Shown: positions 17,072-25,799, counted from the first letter of the stretch. The stretch: 27,279 nt of DNA from Odoribacter sp. (GCA_020024465.1 JAHHTT010000032.1:1-27279); one strand, 5' to 3'. Program-made: numbers and translations. Notes: generated by a model not told the origin, from the letters alone.

Positions 17072-18343
17072 TTAATCCAATAATTCCAGACCTTTCATTT
17101 CATCCTTTATCCCGTTTTCTTCCACTTGCTGCCGAGAAGAGAAAATCAGTTCGTCCAGCACCTCTTCCGCCGTATACAGACGCTTTCCCTGCAGCCTATT
17201 ATCCGGCCCGGTCAAAATCTTCCGATAGAACTGCAAAGTCATATCCGCTCTGTTTGTAAACATTCCGTCCGTACGATTCAGAGCCGGATTCTTGGTTTTC
17301 CGGCCGGTATATTCCGTCATCTGCTCCTCCGTATCAAAACTATACGGATGAATGCTCAAACCCGCCCGATGAATCAGCTCACCTTGCCAGGGAGCCAATA
17401 AATCCGGATAATCATTCGGTTTGCCGGCAATACTGGGTCCTATAATGACAGCGCCATGTCTGATTCCATAATTGATTTTCGCAATATACTCCTCCGGCGT
17501 ATTTTCTTTCAAATCCGAAATCCCATCGCCCAGCCACAAAAGGAAACAAGTTGGAATCCGACGTACAAAAGCCTGTTCCAGTTTGGCCAGACTCTCTTCT
17601 GAAAAAGTCTGCAAAATCACTCTCCCCCCGGTATTGGCAATTCCCACACACCCCGGTTTCACCTCTATCTTTTTCAGATTCTTTACCTGCACATGATACC
17701 ATCCCAAACGTTCCAGTTCCTTGGCAAGATCCCTCTCCATTCCGGGAAACAAATGCGGTTCCTTGGTTTCCGGATAAATACCGGGACGATTTCCGTTATC
17801 TGCCGGATCATCCTCATATTGTGTACATTTACGTCCTTGTACATCCAGACGGTAAATGCGTCTTCCCTCACCGTCACGGACAATGCGTTTTCCCTCTGCA
17901 ATATTAACCACATCTTCCAGTGTCAGTATATCCTGCCCGGCAAACTCCGTTCTGGCCCGTTCCGGATTAGCTTTATTAAACCAGCTTCCGGCATCCAATC
18001 GACGTAATTCATCCAATGTAAAGGCCGACACCGGAGCATCTACCCGTTCCGGGAAGACTTCAGCCACATTGGTCGTACGCTTCAAATTCTCATCATGCAA
18101 CGCTATCAACACACCATCTTTCGTCCGCTGCAAATCAAATTCCAAATAATCAGCCCCAATATTCCGGGCCCAGCGCATCGCCACCTCCGTCTCCTCCGGC
18201 GCCCAATAGGTCGTTCCTCGATGCGCTATCACGATATCACGCGGCACTTCCTTCAACACCTTTTCCAACTCTATCGGCAAATGCTCCAATGACTCCTCGC
18301 CATGAATCAAAGTCAAAAATAAAATTATAGACACCAGTTTCAT
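17072..18343 (-). CDS. Exported glycerophosphodiester phosphodiesterase
   Basis: The family hydrolyses glycerophosphodiesters to sn-glycerol-3-phosphate and an alcohol. In this 423-residue protein the catalytic set is visible: His41-Arg42 in IAHRG, Glu50 in APEET, Glu68 and Asp70 in LEFDLQ, His83 in ALHDE, and Glu192 in YPETK. Residues about 152-187 form an insertion between the TLEDVVNIAEGK helix and the YPETK strand, making the protein longer than plain bacterial enzymes. I chose the ATG at 18343 because it gives a hydrophobic export-like start (MKLVSIILFLTLIHG); the longer frame opens with GTG at 18367, which overlaps the -7 element. The gene is followed by parE without a visible terminator, so some read-through is possible. 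Confidence 0.87.
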   Translation of the reverse strand: MKLVSIILFLTLIHGEESLEHLPIELEKVLKEVPRDIVIAHRGTTYWAPEETEVAMRWARNIGADYLEFDLQRTKDGVLIALHDENLKRTTNVAEVFPERVDAPVSAFTLDELRRLDAGSWFNKANPERARTEFAGQDILTLEDVVNIAEGKRIVRDGEGRRIYRLDVQGRKCTQYEDDPADNGNRPGIYPETKEPHLFPGMERDLAKELERLGWYHVQVKNLKKIEVKPGCVGIANTGGRVILQTFSEESLAKLEQAFVRRIPTCFLLWLGDGISDLKENTPEEYIAKINYGIRHGAVIIGPSIAGKPNDYPDLLAPWQGELIHRAGLSIHPYSFDTEEQMTEYTGRKTKNPALNRTDGMFTNRADMTLQFYRKILTGPDNRLQGKRLYTAEEVLDELIFSSRQQVEENGIKDEMKGLELLD

Positions 18344-18366
18344 TACATTGCATTTTTCAGTTTCCA

Positions 18367-18397
18367 CAAAATTACGAAATTAATATCTCCGAACAAG
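18367..18397 (-). promoter_or_regulatory. Bacteroidota-type promoter of the glycerophosphodiesterase gene
   Basis: On the minus strand a perfect -7 element TAATTTTG (18374 to 18367) sits 19 bases from CTTG (18397-18394), which matches the -33 TTTG at 3 of 4 bases. The predicted start near 18360 leaves a leader of about 17 bases before the ATG at 18343 and excludes the upstream GTG start. Confidence 0.58.
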
Positions 18398-18598
18398 CCA
18401 CTGCCATAATTTCAGCATTCAAGACAATTTTTCCATCTCGGCAAAATAAGATGACATTTTTACATAACATACTCACTATAAAACAGATATAAATATTAAA
18501 ATTGCTTAAAACATCATCCATAGCACACTTATTGAAATAAAGAAAAGTGAATCTGCAAAACAAAACAGATCAAAAACAAATATGTTAAACTAAATAAT

Positions 18599-18605
18599 AG
18601 GAGGA
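18599..18605 (+). promoter_or_regulatory. Strong Shine-Dalgarno site of the Hsp20 gene
   Basis: AGGAGGA lies 7 bases before the ATG at 18613. It is a near-perfect anti-16S match, which stands out because the other genes in the window mostly lack one. It fixes the start codon. The rest of the 18398-18598 gap is AT-rich, and I found no TAnnTTTG promoter on the plus strand. Confidence 0.75.
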
Positions 18606-18612
18606 CTTAATT

Positions 18613-19041
18613 ATGGTACCTGTAAGAAGAACACAAAATTGGTTACCGGATATCTTTAATGACTTCTTCGATAACAATTGGATGGAAAAAGCAAATGCAA
18701 CTGCACCCGCAATCAACATTCGCGAAACCGAAAACAACTATGAAATAGAAATAGCAGCTCCGGGCATGACCAAAGAAGATTTTCAAATCAAAATCGAAAA
18801 CAACAATCAACTGGTCGTTACCATGGAAAAGAAATCAGAACAGGAGGAACACAAAAACGAAGGTCGCTATTTAAGGCGTGAATTTTCCTACTCCAAATTC
18901 CAACAGGCAATGATACTGCCGGATGATGTAGAAAAAGAAAAAATACAAGCCAAAGTCGAACACGGAGTACTGACCATCGACATTCCCAAACAGGTCATTA
19001 TCCCTGAAGAACAAAATGGTCGGACCATCGAAATCCAGTAA
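18613..19041 (+). CDS. Small heat-shock protein, Hsp20/alpha-crystallin family
   Basis: The 142-residue protein is an ATP-independent holdase chaperone that binds unfolding proteins as an oligomer in the cytoplasm. The alpha-crystallin domain spans about 33-127, with the start AINIRETENNYEIEIAAPGM, the ARRY-like segment GRYLRREFSYSKF, and the GVLTIDIPK strand near its end. A C-terminal I-x-I motif (IEI in RTIEIQ) is present for oligomer contacts. It is a single-gene unit with its own strong ribosome-binding site and terminator, divergent from the glycerophosphodiesterase. The promoter type is not evident; heat or stress induction is expected from the family only. Confidence 0.95.
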   Translation: MVPVRRTQNWLPDIFNDFFDNNWMEKANATAPAINIRETENNYEIEIAAPGMTKEDFQIKIENNNQLVVTMEKKSEQEEHKNEGRYLRREFSYSKFQQAMILPDDVEKEKIQAKVEHGVLTIDIPKQVIIPEEQNGRTIEIQ

Positions 19042-19048
19042 ACCTATC

Positions 19049-19079
19049 TCCCTCCGGAAATTTCCGGAGGGATTTTTTT
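19049..19079 (+). terminator. Intrinsic terminator of the Hsp20 gene
   Basis: A perfect 24-base palindrome (19049-19072, core CCTCCGGAAATTTCCGGAGG) is followed by seven T. It begins 7 bases after the Hsp20 stop and separates this gene from birA. Confidence 0.9.
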
Positions 19080-19093
19080 ATCTCTTTAGCTTA

Positions 19094-19129
19094 TTGGCGG
19101 AATTAAATGACAGAAATCAAGTATCTTTG
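19094..19129 (+). promoter_or_regulatory. Bacteroidota-type promoter of birA
   Basis: TATCTTTG at 19122-19129 is a perfect -7 element. A weak -33 candidate TTGG (19094-19097) is 24 bases upstream, more than the usual 19-21. A start near 19135 places the upstream ATG at 19107 before the transcript and makes the ATG at 19134 nearly leaderless, leaving 19155 as the likely start codon. Confidence 0.55.
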
Positions 19130-19154
19130 CCCGATGAAATATAAAGAAAGAAGT

Positions 19155-19895
19155 ATGAAAAGCTATCCATTAGGCAACTTTACCGTCAAAGAATACCCGG
19201 AACTGGCATCCACCAACATCCTGGCAGCCGAAATGCCCGCTTCTGAATGGACCGACCGCACCGTGGTACTCACCTGGCAACAGACTCAGGGACGCGGGCA
19301 AGCCGCCAATAAATGGGAAAGTGCCCCCCATCGCAATATTTCCATGACCGTATTGCTCAAACCCGCACACCTCGAAGCCTCCAGACAGTTTGCCGTTTCC
19401 ATGGTCATTGCCCTCGGATGCTTCGATTTTATCAGCCGCTATACCGGCAACGTATCTATCAAATGGCCCAATGACATCTACGTCGGCGACAAAAAAATAG
19501 CCGGTATCCTGATAGAACACAAAATTACCGGCATGTACATCGGCCATTCCATCTGCGGAGTCGGGATCAACATCAATCAGGAATACTTCTACTCTGACGC
19601 TCCCAATCCGGTGTCACTGTTTCAACTCCTCGGACACACCCTTCCTTTGCAGCAAGCGCTTGAAGAGCTGCTCGCCTGCATAGACACCCGCTATGCGGAC
19701 ATCGGCAACTACACAACACTTGAGCGCGATTTTCTGCACCATCTCTATAGAGGCACAGGCATCCACCGGTGGGAAGATGCCCATGGACAGTTTCAAGCCT
19801 CCATCGCCGGCCTCGACGAATATGGTCAGCTTCGCCTCCTTGACAACGAGGGACACGAACGCCTTTATGCTTTCAAAGAAGTATCTTACCTGTAA
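19155..19895 (+). CDS. birA: Biotin--[acetyl-CoA carboxylase] ligase
   Basis: The enzyme makes biotinyl-AMP and transfers biotin to the carrier lysine of biotin-dependent carboxylases. The 246-residue protein has the catalytic-domain signatures: EYPELASTN (13-21), the biotinyl-AMP loop QGRGQ with NKWES (45-55), and KWPNDIYVGDKKIAGILIE (103-121). A small C-terminal SH3-like cap follows. It has no N-terminal winged helix, so it is a monofunctional ligase and not the BirA-type repressor. I chose the ATG at 19155 because a -7 promoter element lies between the ATG at 19107 and this one. The acyltransferase gene follows by 21 bases and is likely co-transcribed. Confidence 0.92.
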   Translation: MKSYPLGNFTVKEYPELASTNILAAEMPASEWTDRTVVLTWQQTQGRGQAANKWESAPHRNISMTVLLKPAHLEASRQFAVSMVIALGCFDFISRYTGNVSIKWPNDIYVGDKKIAGILIEHKITGMYIGHSICGVGININQEYFYSDAPNPVSLFQLLGHTLPLQQALEELLACIDTRYADIGNYTTLERDFLHHLYRGTGIHRWEDAHGQFQASIAGLDEYGQLRLLDNEGHERLYAFKEVSYL

Positions 19896-19916
19896 GCTAT
19901 TATAAAAACAACAGTA

Positions 19917-20750
19917 ATGGAAAACAACGACCGGATCAAACCGATATACATCGAACAGATCTTTAAAAGCAAGAATCCACGCCTGGCACGCATGATTCCC
20001 GGATTTGTATATTCATTCTTAAAACGTCTCATCCATCAGGACGATATCAACGATTTCATCGAACGTTACGGAGACCGCAAAGGTCTTGATTTTGCCGACG
20101 GCATGATGGAATATTTGCAAATCACCTACGACATCATCGGTAAAGAAAACCTTCCTTCTCCTGACGGACGTTACATCTTTGTTTCCAACCACCCGCTGGG
20201 CGGCCCTGACGGAGTGATACTGATATCCTTCTTGGGCAAACACTATCCGAAATTAAAATTTCCGGTCAATGATATCCTGCTGAATCTGAAAAATCTGAAC
20301 AACATTTTTCTCCCCATCAACAAACACGGCAGCCTCGCCAAAGAAGCAGTCTCCGCCATAGAAGATGCTTACGCCTCCGACAGTCAGATGATCATGTTTC
20401 CGGCAGGACTGGTAAGCCGAAAAATCCGGGGAATCATCAAAGACCTCGAATGGCAAAAAAGCTTTGTCGCCAAAGCCCGGCAACACCATCGCGACATCAT
20501 ACCCATCTTCATCTCCGGACGAAACAGCCACTTTTTCTACAACCTGGCCAATTTCCGTAAAAAAATACACCTCAAAGCCAACCTGGAAATGCTTTGCCTT
20601 CCGGATGAAACCTTCAGAAAGAAGGGACAGCACTTCACCATACACATCGGCCGTCCCATTCCCTGGCAAAGCCTTGACAAAAGTAAGAAACCGACAGAAT
20701 GGGCTGCTACCATCAAAGAAGAGACCTATCGGCTTGCATCACAAAAATAA
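19917..20750 (+). CDS. Lysophospholipid/aminolipid O-acyltransferase (PlsC superfamily, OlsF/GlsA type)
   Basis: The 277-residue protein has the acyltransferase motif NHPLGGPDG (91-99; catalytic His92 with Asp98, one residue wider than the classical HxxxxD) and a second block MFPAGLVSRK (160-169) in place of the FPEGTRS of PlsC. FPAG-VSR followed by a DLEW-like segment and PIFISGRNS is the pattern I associate with the acyltransferase half of ornithine/glycine lipid synthases (OlsF, Bacteroides GlsA) and 'hemolysin-like' proteins. It would act at the inner membrane, adding an O-linked fatty acid. The GNAT-like N-acyltransferase partner (GlsB/OlsB) is not beside it in this window. It is the second gene after birA and ends at a bidirectional terminator. 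The exact acceptor is inference. Confidence 0.8.
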   Translation: MENNDRIKPIYIEQIFKSKNPRLARMIPGFVYSFLKRLIHQDDINDFIERYGDRKGLDFADGMMEYLQITYDIIGKENLPSPDGRYIFVSNHPLGGPDGVILISFLGKHYPKLKFPVNDILLNLKNLNNIFLPINKHGSLAKEAVSAIEDAYASDSQMIMFPAGLVSRKIRGIIKDLEWQKSFVAKARQHHRDIIPIFISGRNSHFFYNLANFRKKIHLKANLEMLCLPDETFRKKGQHFTIHIGRPIPWQSLDKSKKPTEWAATIKEETYRLASQK

Positions 20751-20758
20751 GCATATAA

Positions 20759-20789
20759 AAAAAGCTGTCCGCAATGCGGACAGCTTTTT
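20759..20789. terminator. Bidirectional intrinsic terminator between convergent genes
   Basis: A perfect 14-bp stem (20759-20772 with 20776-20789) closes on the 3-base loop AAT. It is flanked by A-runs on the left and a T-run on the right. It lies 8 bases after the acyltransferase stop and 18 bases beyond the nifJ stop, so it can end both transcripts. Confidence 0.92.
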
Positions 20790-20807
20790 ATATATTCCGG
20801 AGAACTA

Positions 20808-23800
20808 TCATTTACCATACTCCATGGCAGCCAGACGTTTATATCCGTTCAACTTCCATTTAGCATCATTTTCAGTCTCGACAAACAGACGTTCTGCATC
20901 AGCAGGAGCCGCCTTAATCAACGAATTGAAACGAACTTCACCCATCAGGAATTCACGGAATTTAGAATAATCGGGCTCTTTGGAATCCAGCTGGAACGGA
21001 TTCTTGCCTTCAGACTCAAGCATTGGGTTGTAACGGTACAACTGCCAATATCCGCATTCAACAGCCTTTTTCTCTTCCTGCTGAGATTTGCCCATGCTGG
21101 CCTTCAAACCATGATTGATACACGGGGCATAAGCGATAATCAAAGAAGGTCCCGGATAAGCCTCTGCCTCTTTAAGGGCTTTCATATACTGGGCCTGATT
21201 GGCACCCATCGCCACTTGGGCAACATACACATACCCGTAAGACATAGCCATCATACCCAAATCTTTCTTTCTGATACGTTTACCACTGGCAGCAAACTTG
21301 GCAACAGCACCTGCGGGAGTAGACTTGGAAGACTGACCTCCGGTATTGGAATAAACCTCAGTATCCACCACCAGGATATTCACATCGTGTCCGCTGGCCA
21401 GCACATGGTCAACGCCGCCGTAACCGATATCATAAGCCCAACCGTCACCACCGAAGATCCACTGAGACTTCTTGGTGAAATAATTCTTCAGTGTCAGGAT
21501 TTCCTTAGCCACCGGAGCCGATTCCTTCTCCAGAGCAGCCGACATGGCATCGCTTGCCGCCAAGGTCTTGTCTCCGTCAGCATAAGCCTCGATCCACGCA
21601 TGGATAGCATTCTGAGTTTCTGCAGAGAAAACATTCATATTCTCCTCCAGTAATCTCCTGGCTCTTTCACGCAAACGGTTAGCACCTTCAGCCATACCGA
21701 AACCGAACTCAGCATTATCCTCGAACAGAGAATTCGCCCAAGCCGGTCCGCGTCCGCTTTCATAATTGGTACAATACGGAGTGGAAGGAGCAGAGCCTCC
21801 ATAGATGGAAGAACAACCGGTAGCATTAGCCACCATCATACGTTCACCGAACAACTGAGAAATCAACTTGATATACGGAGTTTCACCACAGCCGGCACAA
21901 GCACCGGAGAACTCAAACAACGGCTGGACGAACTGGGAATTTTTCACATTATTCGGTTCAACCACTCTCTTATAACCCACATTGCGGTCCATATGATTCC
22001 AACGTTCGATTTCAGCTTCCTGAGATTCGAGCGGTTTCATAACCAAAGCCTTCGTCTTGGCAGGACAGACATCGGCACAATTACCGCAACCGGTACAGTC
22101 AAGCGGAGACACCTGTATTCTGAATTTATATCCGGCCAACTCCTTACCGATAGCCGGTTTGGCCTGAGTACCGGCAGGAGCGGCAGCCAATTCTTCATCA
22201 CTCATCAGGAACGGACGGATGGCAGCGTGAGGACAAACATAAGCACACTGATTACATTGTATACAGTTTTCAACCTGCCATTCCGGAACATTCACGGCAA
22301 TACCGCGTTTTTCATATTTGGCAGTTCCGTTGGGGAAAGTACCGTCCTCATATCCGTTAAATGCGCTGACAGGCAGACTGTCTCCTTTCTGAGCATTCAT
22401 CACGTCCACAATATTACGGATAAAAGCCGGTCGGTTTTCATCATGTTTCACCTCATCATCCGGCAGATTTTTCCATTCGGCCGGAACAGTCACTTTCACC
22501 AGATTACCCTCTTTACCACCGGCATCCACAGCAGCATAGTTCATATTCACCACAGCCTCACCCTTCTTGCCGTATGACTTGTCGATAGCAGCCTTCATCT
22601 CTTTCACAGCCAATTCATAAGGAATCACATTGGTGATTTTGAAGAAAGCACTCTGCATGATTGTATTGGTACGGTTGCCCAGACCCAGTTCCTGACCGAT
22701 TTTGGTACCGTTGATAATATAGAAATTGATTTCGTTTTCAGCCAGATAACGCTTCATGTGGTTAGGCAGATGTTTCTTCGTTTCCTCTTCATCCCAGATA
22801 GAGTTCAACAGGAACGAACCGCCTTTCTGCAGACCTTTCAACACATCATACATGTGGATATAAGCCGGCACGTGACAAGCCACAAAATCAGGCGTGGTAA
22901 TCAAATAAGTAGAACGGATAGGGGCATCACCGAAACGCAAGTGTGATGCGGTAAAACCTCCTGACTTCTTAGAGTCATAGGCAAAATAAGCCTGACAATA
23001 CTTATCTGTGGCTCCACCGATAATCTTGATAGAATTCTTGTTTGCCCCTACAGTACCGTCAGAACCCAAACCGTAGAACTTGGCTTCATAAGTACCTGCA
23101 GGAGTCATTTTCACATCCTCTTCAGCAGGCAGCGAGCGGAAAGTGACATCATCCACAATACCCAGCGTAAACTGGTTTTTCGGCTCATTCCGTTCCATAT
23201 TCTTATAAACGGCGATAATCTGAGAAGGAGTCACATCCTTGGACCCCATACCATAACGTCCTCCGACGATCACCGGAGCATTCTCCTGACCGTAGAAAAT
23301 ATCTTTCACATCCAAATACAACGGATCGCCATTAGCGCCCGGTTCTTTAGTACGGTCTAACACCGTAATACGTTTCACCGTTGCCGGCACAGCCTCCATA
23401 AAATACTTGGCAGAGAACGGACGATACAGGTGAACGGCAATCATACCCACCTTCTTGCCGTTGGCATTCTCATAATCGATCACCTCACGGATTGTTTCAG
23501 TCACCGACCCCATAGCGATAATGATATTTTCAGCGTCAGCAGCACCGTAATAATCGAACGGACGGTAGTTACGTCCGGTAATTTTGCTGATTTCAGCCAT
23601 ATAATCGGCTACGATATCAGGAACAGCCTCCATGAATTTATTGGAAGCCTCACGTCCCTGGAAATAAATATCCGGATTCTGTGCGGTACCGCGTGTAACA
23701 GGAGCTTCAGAAGTCAGTGCACGGTTACGGAAAGCCTGCAGGGCATCCATATCCACCAACCCCTTTACATCTTCCATCTGCAACTCTTCTATTTTCTGGA

Positions 23801-24344
23801 TTTCGTGAGAAGTACGGAAACCGTCAAAGAAATTCACGAACGGGATACGCGACTTAATGGCAGTCAGGTGAGAAACGGCAGACAGATCCATCACCTCCTG
23901 AACAGATCCGGAAGCCAGCATAGCGAAACCGGTCTGACGGGCAGAATAGATATCTGCATGGTCACCGAAAATATTCAAAGCATGGGCAGCCAGAGCACGT
24001 GCACTCACGTGAAATACGCAAGGCAACAGTTCACCGGCAATTTTATACATGTTAGGAATCATCAACAACAGACCTTGTGATGCCGTATAAGTAGTAGTCA
24101 AAGCACCGGCCTGCAAAGAACCGTGCACAGCACCGGCAGCACCGGCTTCCGACTGCATTTCCACCAGACGGACTGTTTCTCCGAACATATTCTTTCTTCC
24201 TTTAGCAGCCCATTCGTCCACGTATTCAGCCATCGGCGAAGACGGAGTGATCGGATAGATGCAAGACACCTCGCTGAACATATATGCAATATGAGCAGCA
24301 GCGGAATTACCATCACAAGTGATAAATTTTTTCTCTTTAGCCAT
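20808..24344 (-). CDS. nifJ: Pyruvate:ferredoxin (flavodoxin) oxidoreductase
   Basis: This enzyme converts pyruvate and CoA to acetyl-CoA and CO2 while reducing ferredoxin, central to anaerobic metabolism. The single-chain protein has 1178 residues from the ATG at 24344 (a TTG three codons upstream is less likely). It contains the N-terminal domain with YPITPSSPMAEYVDEW, and a 2x[4Fe-4S] insert with Cys694/697/700/704 and Cys750/753/756/760. The TPP domain has the proximal cluster ligands Cys816, Cys819, Cys844 and Cys1075 (in APCINHG). GGDGWAYDIGYGGVDH and DTEVYSNTGGQSSKSTP bind TPP and magnesium. All cofactor ligands are intact. The codon choice is more GC-rich and regular than in the locus at 190-10509, as expected of a highly expressed gene. 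It ends at a bidirectional terminator. Confidence 0.97.
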   Translation of the reverse strand: MAKEKKFITCDGNSAAAHIAYMFSEVSCIYPITPSSPMAEYVDEWAAKGRKNMFGETVRLVEMQSEAGAAGAVHGSLQAGALTTTYTASQGLLLMIPNMYKIAGELLPCVFHVSARALAAHALNIFGDHADIYSARQTGFAMLASGSVQEVMDLSAVSHLTAIKSRIPFVNFFDGFRTSHEIQKIEELQMEDVKGLVDMDALQAFRNRALTSEAPVTRGTAQNPDIYFQGREASNKFMEAVPDIVADYMAEISKITGRNYRPFDYYGAADAENIIIAMGSVTETIREVIDYENANGKKVGMIAVHLYRPFSAKYFMEAVPATVKRITVLDRTKEPGANGDPLYLDVKDIFYGQENAPVIVGGRYGMGSKDVTPSQIIAVYKNMERNEPKNQFTLGIVDDVTFRSLPAEEDVKMTPAGTYEAKFYGLGSDGTVGANKNSIKIIGGATDKYCQAYFAYDSKKSGGFTASHLRFGDAPIRSTYLITTPDFVACHVPAYIHMYDVLKGLQKGGSFLLNSIWDEEETKKHLPNHMKRYLAENEINFYIINGTKIGQELGLGNRTNTIMQSAFFKITNVIPYELAVKEMKAAIDKSYGKKGEAVVNMNYAAVDAGGKEGNLVKVTVPAEWKNLPDDEVKHDENRPAFIRNIVDVMNAQKGDSLPVSAFNGYEDGTFPNGTAKYEKRGIAVNVPEWQVENCIQCNQCAYVCPHAAIRPFLMSDEELAAAPAGTQAKPAIGKELAGYKFRIQVSPLDCTGCGNCADVCPAKTKALVMKPLESQEAEIERWNHMDRNVGYKRVVEPNNVKNSQFVQPLFEFSGACAGCGETPYIKLISQLFGERMMVANATGCSSIYGGSAPSTPYCTNYESGRGPAWANSLFEDNAEFGFGMAEGANRLRERARRLLEENMNVFSAETQNAIHAWIEAYADGDKTLAASDAMSAALEKESAPVAKEILTLKNYFTKKSQWIFGGDGWAYDIGYGGVDHVLASGHDVNILVVDTEVYSNTGGQSSKSTPAGAVAKFAASGKRIRKKDLGMMAMSYGYVYVAQVAMGANQAQYMKALKEAEAYPGPSLIIAYAPCINHGLKASMGKSQQEEKKAVECGYWQLYRYNPMLESEGKNPFQLDSKEPDYSKFREFLMGEVRFNSLIKAAPADAERLFVETENDAKWKLNGYKRLAAMEYGK

Positions 24345-24399
24345 CGTTTTCAAATTAAACTAATTCAATATTTATAATTATTCTCTCTATTATTTACAA

Positions 24400-25578
24400 T
24401 CAATAGGTGAAACCCGCCAACCACAAAGGGATGACACAGCCCTTACCCCGCTCTATCATATCTTCCATCACGATGACAGACTCGTCCTGTTTTTTGCATT
24501 TCCCTTCCGGACATACTGCCACACGATAGATTTTATCGACAAGGAAATCAGCTTGCCCGATATAATTTATCTGCGACATTGGGCATACCTGACTCAGGAA
24601 AAAAGACTTGTTCAATATCACAGGATTCACCTTATCCAGGCACACGGCATTCAGGAGATTGGGATTATGTACATACAACTGTTTGGGTTTTTTGCCGCAA
24701 TCGTCATCATTGCCCTCCTCATAGAGCAGAGTCAACAGACGGGCATTCTTCATATAAGTAAGATAATTCACGACAGTTGCCCGCGATACTCCTATTGCTG
24801 CGCTCAATTTGCTGACATTCACACTGCCGGACTTATCCACGGCAGCAACATAAAGCAATTGTTTCAATTTGACCAGATTGTTCAGTTCTATCTGATTGAT
24901 ATAAGGAATATCAAATTCAAGAGTCAGATTGATATTCTTCAACAAATAATCCATATGCGATTTCTGCTCCAAATAAATCGGATAGTAACCGTATTCCAAA
25001 TAATTATGGAAATATGCTAATGGACGTACTTGTCTCAATATATTTTCAACGATTTGTTCGTGATTCTCCACAATATCCCGGAAAGAATAGACAGGAAATT
25101 CTTTCCCGGTTTCCAATTCCAGAAATTCCCGGAAAGAGAGACCGTTCAAATTATACATATCCACCACGCCATTCAAGTATGGATTCGATTTTATACGTAC
25201 AATCGAAGAAGCCGTAAATACTATTTGCAAATCGGGGAAAGTGTCATAGCAAGCCCGTAATTCCTTATCCCAGTCCGGATACTTGTGCACCTGATCGAGC
25301 AACAGTACTTTTCCGCCCAATTTATAGAAATACTCCACAAAGTGAAAAAGTCCGTCATTCACGATGAACAGATTATTAATATTCACATACAGACATGACT
25401 TTTCATCCGGATAAAACTCTTTGCCATAATCCAACAGAAAATTCGTTTTTCCCACCCCCCGACTACCTTTTACAGCAATCAACCGGCTGTCCCGATTGAT
25501 CTCGTCCATCAAACCGCGGCGGATGGAAAAAGTCCGTTCCTTCAACAAAGTAGTATATGTCTTGATTAAATTGTCCAT
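24400..25578 (-). CDS. AAA-type ATP-binding protein (AAA_14-like), function unknown
   Basis: The 392-residue protein has a Walker A GSRGVGKT (38-45), a Walker B VLLLDQVH (91-98) and a sensor-like FTASS (121-125), as in the AAA_14/DUF4143 group of prokaryotic ATPases. A winged-helix-like segment (SVNVSKLSAAIGVSRATVVNYLTYM) lies in the middle. The C-terminal part (HNPNLLNAV ... INYIGQADFLVDKIYRVAV) resembles the nuclease-like DUF4143 tail but looks incomplete. These proteins are common in Bacteroidota, often in many copies, and their role is not established. I chose the ATG at 25578 because a perfect -7 promoter element lies just upstream; the longer frame starts before that promoter. nifJ follows by 55 bases. 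Confidence 0.8.
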   Translation of the reverse strand: MDNLIKTYTTLLKERTFSIRRGLMDEINRDSRLIAVKGSRGVGKTNFLLDYGKEFYPDEKSCLYVNINNLFIVNDGLFHFVEYFYKLGGKVLLLDQVHKYPDWDKELRACYDTFPDLQIVFTASSIVRIKSNPYLNGVVDMYNLNGLSFREFLELETGKEFPVYSFRDIVENHEQIVENILRQVRPLAYFHNYLEYGYYPIYLEQKSHMDYLLKNINLTLEFDIPYINQIELNNLVKLKQLLYVAAVDKSGSVNVSKLSAAIGVSRATVVNYLTYMKNARLLTLLYEEGNDDDCGKKPKQLYVHNPNLLNAVCLDKVNPVILNKSFFLSQVCPMSQINYIGQADFLVDKIYRVAVCPEGKCKKQDESVIVMEDMIERGKGCVIPLWLAGFTY

Positions 25579-25596
25579 ATTCTCTCTTTTGCAATG

Positions 25597-25628
25597 CAAA
25601 GATACAACGATTATCAATAAATTGCAAT
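25597..25628 (-). promoter_or_regulatory. Bacteroidota-type promoter of the AAA ATPase gene
   Basis: On the minus strand TATCTTTG (25604 to 25597) is a perfect -7 element, and ATTG (25628-25625) 20 bases upstream matches the -33 TTTG at 3 of 4. Transcription would start near 25590, 10-15 bases before the ATG at 25578, giving a very short leader. Confidence 0.65.
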
Positions 25629-25718
25629 CCCGACCTGTCAATTTTCACCAAAAACTGCTATTTATACATATTATAAATAAGCCGTTTCAAGTATTGGTTA
25701 TCTACTATTACACCTTAC

Positions 25719-25762
25719 AAAAAAAACTTCCTCCATTATCAGCGGGATAATGGAGGAAGTTT
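25719..25762 (-). terminator. Intrinsic terminator downstream of rho
   Basis: A perfect 16-bp stem (25724-25739 with 25747-25762) closes on a 7-base loop. On the minus strand it is followed by eight U (25726 to 25719). It lies 37 bases beyond the rho stop. In plus orientation no U-tract follows, so it acts on the minus strand only. Confidence 0.9.
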
Positions 25763-25799
25763 CATTCACATCCTGTATTATATATTATATAGGTATTCT

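Noticed and set aside
18372..18563. 63-residue open frame on the minus strand upstream of the glycerophosphodiesterase
   Set aside because: It overlaps the promoter of that gene, has no recognisable motif and no ribosome site, and its composition is that of an AT-rich gap.
24345..24399. Possible promoter for nifJ (near match TTAATTTG on the minus strand at 24351-24358)
   Set aside because: It has one mismatch in the -7 element and would start the transcript at the ATG; not enough to call.
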